Positions 1 through 60,000 of a DNA stretch of 60,000 nucleotides are shown here, piece after piece. The notes beneath the pieces are model-generated. The model was not told the origin of the DNA. It saw only the letters and a list, made by a program, of their open reading frames with translations, and did not search any database. The stretch is from Antedon mediterranea. Its lineage: Eukaryota; Echinodermata; Crinoidea; Comatulida; Antedonidae. The position numbers and the translations under genes were made by a program. The number at the start of each line of letters is the position of its first letter. Position 1 is the stretch's first letter. The stretch is from contig NC_092675.1 of NCBI RefSeq assembly GCF_964355755.1, positions 24,160,412 to 24,220,411 on the forward strand, written 5' to 3'.

Positions 1-185
1 ATTAATTATAAAAAGAAACCTTTTAATTATAATTGTCTAATTGTCTTAACATCTACTTGTTAATTGTACTCATTTCATAAAGATATCGAAGGTAATAGTG
101 TAAGGTACGTCCTAACTTCCTCGCATTCACACAGTCAATTAACATGAAAGAACATTGAAAGAAGCATCGGGTATCGATAACTTAC

Positions 186-59900
<59,715 letters not shown>

Positions 59901-59952
59901 CTGAAAAAAGAACAGTTTGTAATTGTTATAAGAAATTAACCTGTGTATGAAT

Positions 59953-60000
59953 TCTTATAAGTGGTGAAAGTGTTTTTAAACACTTTCACCACTTATAAGA
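59953..60000. repeat. Perfect inverted repeat at the window edge
   Basis: Arms 59953-59975 and 59978-60000 are exact complements (23 bp) around TT. In units 1-4 the same intron continues differently after gtggtgaaagtgtttaaag, so the right arm is a turn-back of the left one. Confidence 0.85.

Overview
The window is animal nuclear DNA: AT-rich, intron-rich, with GT-AG introns, LINE, Helitron and DNA-transposon copies, and exons for extracellular modules (EGF, CUB, LDLa, CCP, HYR, NIDO, AMOP, vWD, trypsin). The module mix and scattered aggccta-type motifs suggest a marine deuterostome invertebrate, most likely an echinoderm. That assignment is inference, not proof.

Nearly everything coding lies on the minus strand, so the protein reads from right to left. 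I could place about 94 exons between 186 and 59900 (about 18.9 kb, about 6,300 codons). Every exon joins the next in a compatible phase, mostly phase 1. I found no start codon with a signal peptide and no terminal stop inside this chain. The simplest model is therefore one giant mosaic gene that runs off both window ends. Several genes cannot be excluded without transcripts.

Layout from the N-terminal side: (1) 30591-59900 holds five tandem copies of a roughly 5.2 kb unit, each coding for two Ser/Tyr-rich microexons, LDLa, CUB, LDLa and a complete trypsin-like protease domain. (2) 24386-29641 holds a microexon, a 137-codon Ser-rich exon, CUB, LDLa, a 545-codon Ser/Asp/Tyr minisatellite exon and LDLa; part of this block is tandemly duplicated and contains a broken LDLa exon. 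(3) 20509-23961 holds LDLa and a CILP/FAM171-like region. (4) 15872-19993 holds seven Cys-containing beta-type repeats, five of them copied together with their introns. (5) 11200-15709 holds four HYR, two LDLa and two CCP domains. (6) 3709-11096 holds two EGFs, then a NIDO-AMOP-vWD core like that of mucin-4 and SUSD2, then a cadherin-like region. (7) 186-3474 holds EGF repeats.

The array is laced with mobile DNA that dates its copies: a 5'-truncated Tx1/L1-like LINE in unit 3, a 2.96 kb long-TIR DNA transposon in unit 2, a Helitron in units 2, 4 and 5 beside a protease splice donor, a second Helitron in unit 5, a CR1/jockey-like fragment at 2.2 kb and a SINE-like element at 23 kb. Paralogous units without an insertion supply the empty sites, so several insertion boundaries can be given to the base. 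The likely product is a very large secreted or surface protein that combines adhesive and mucin-like modules with a chain of proteases. Its biological role is unknown.
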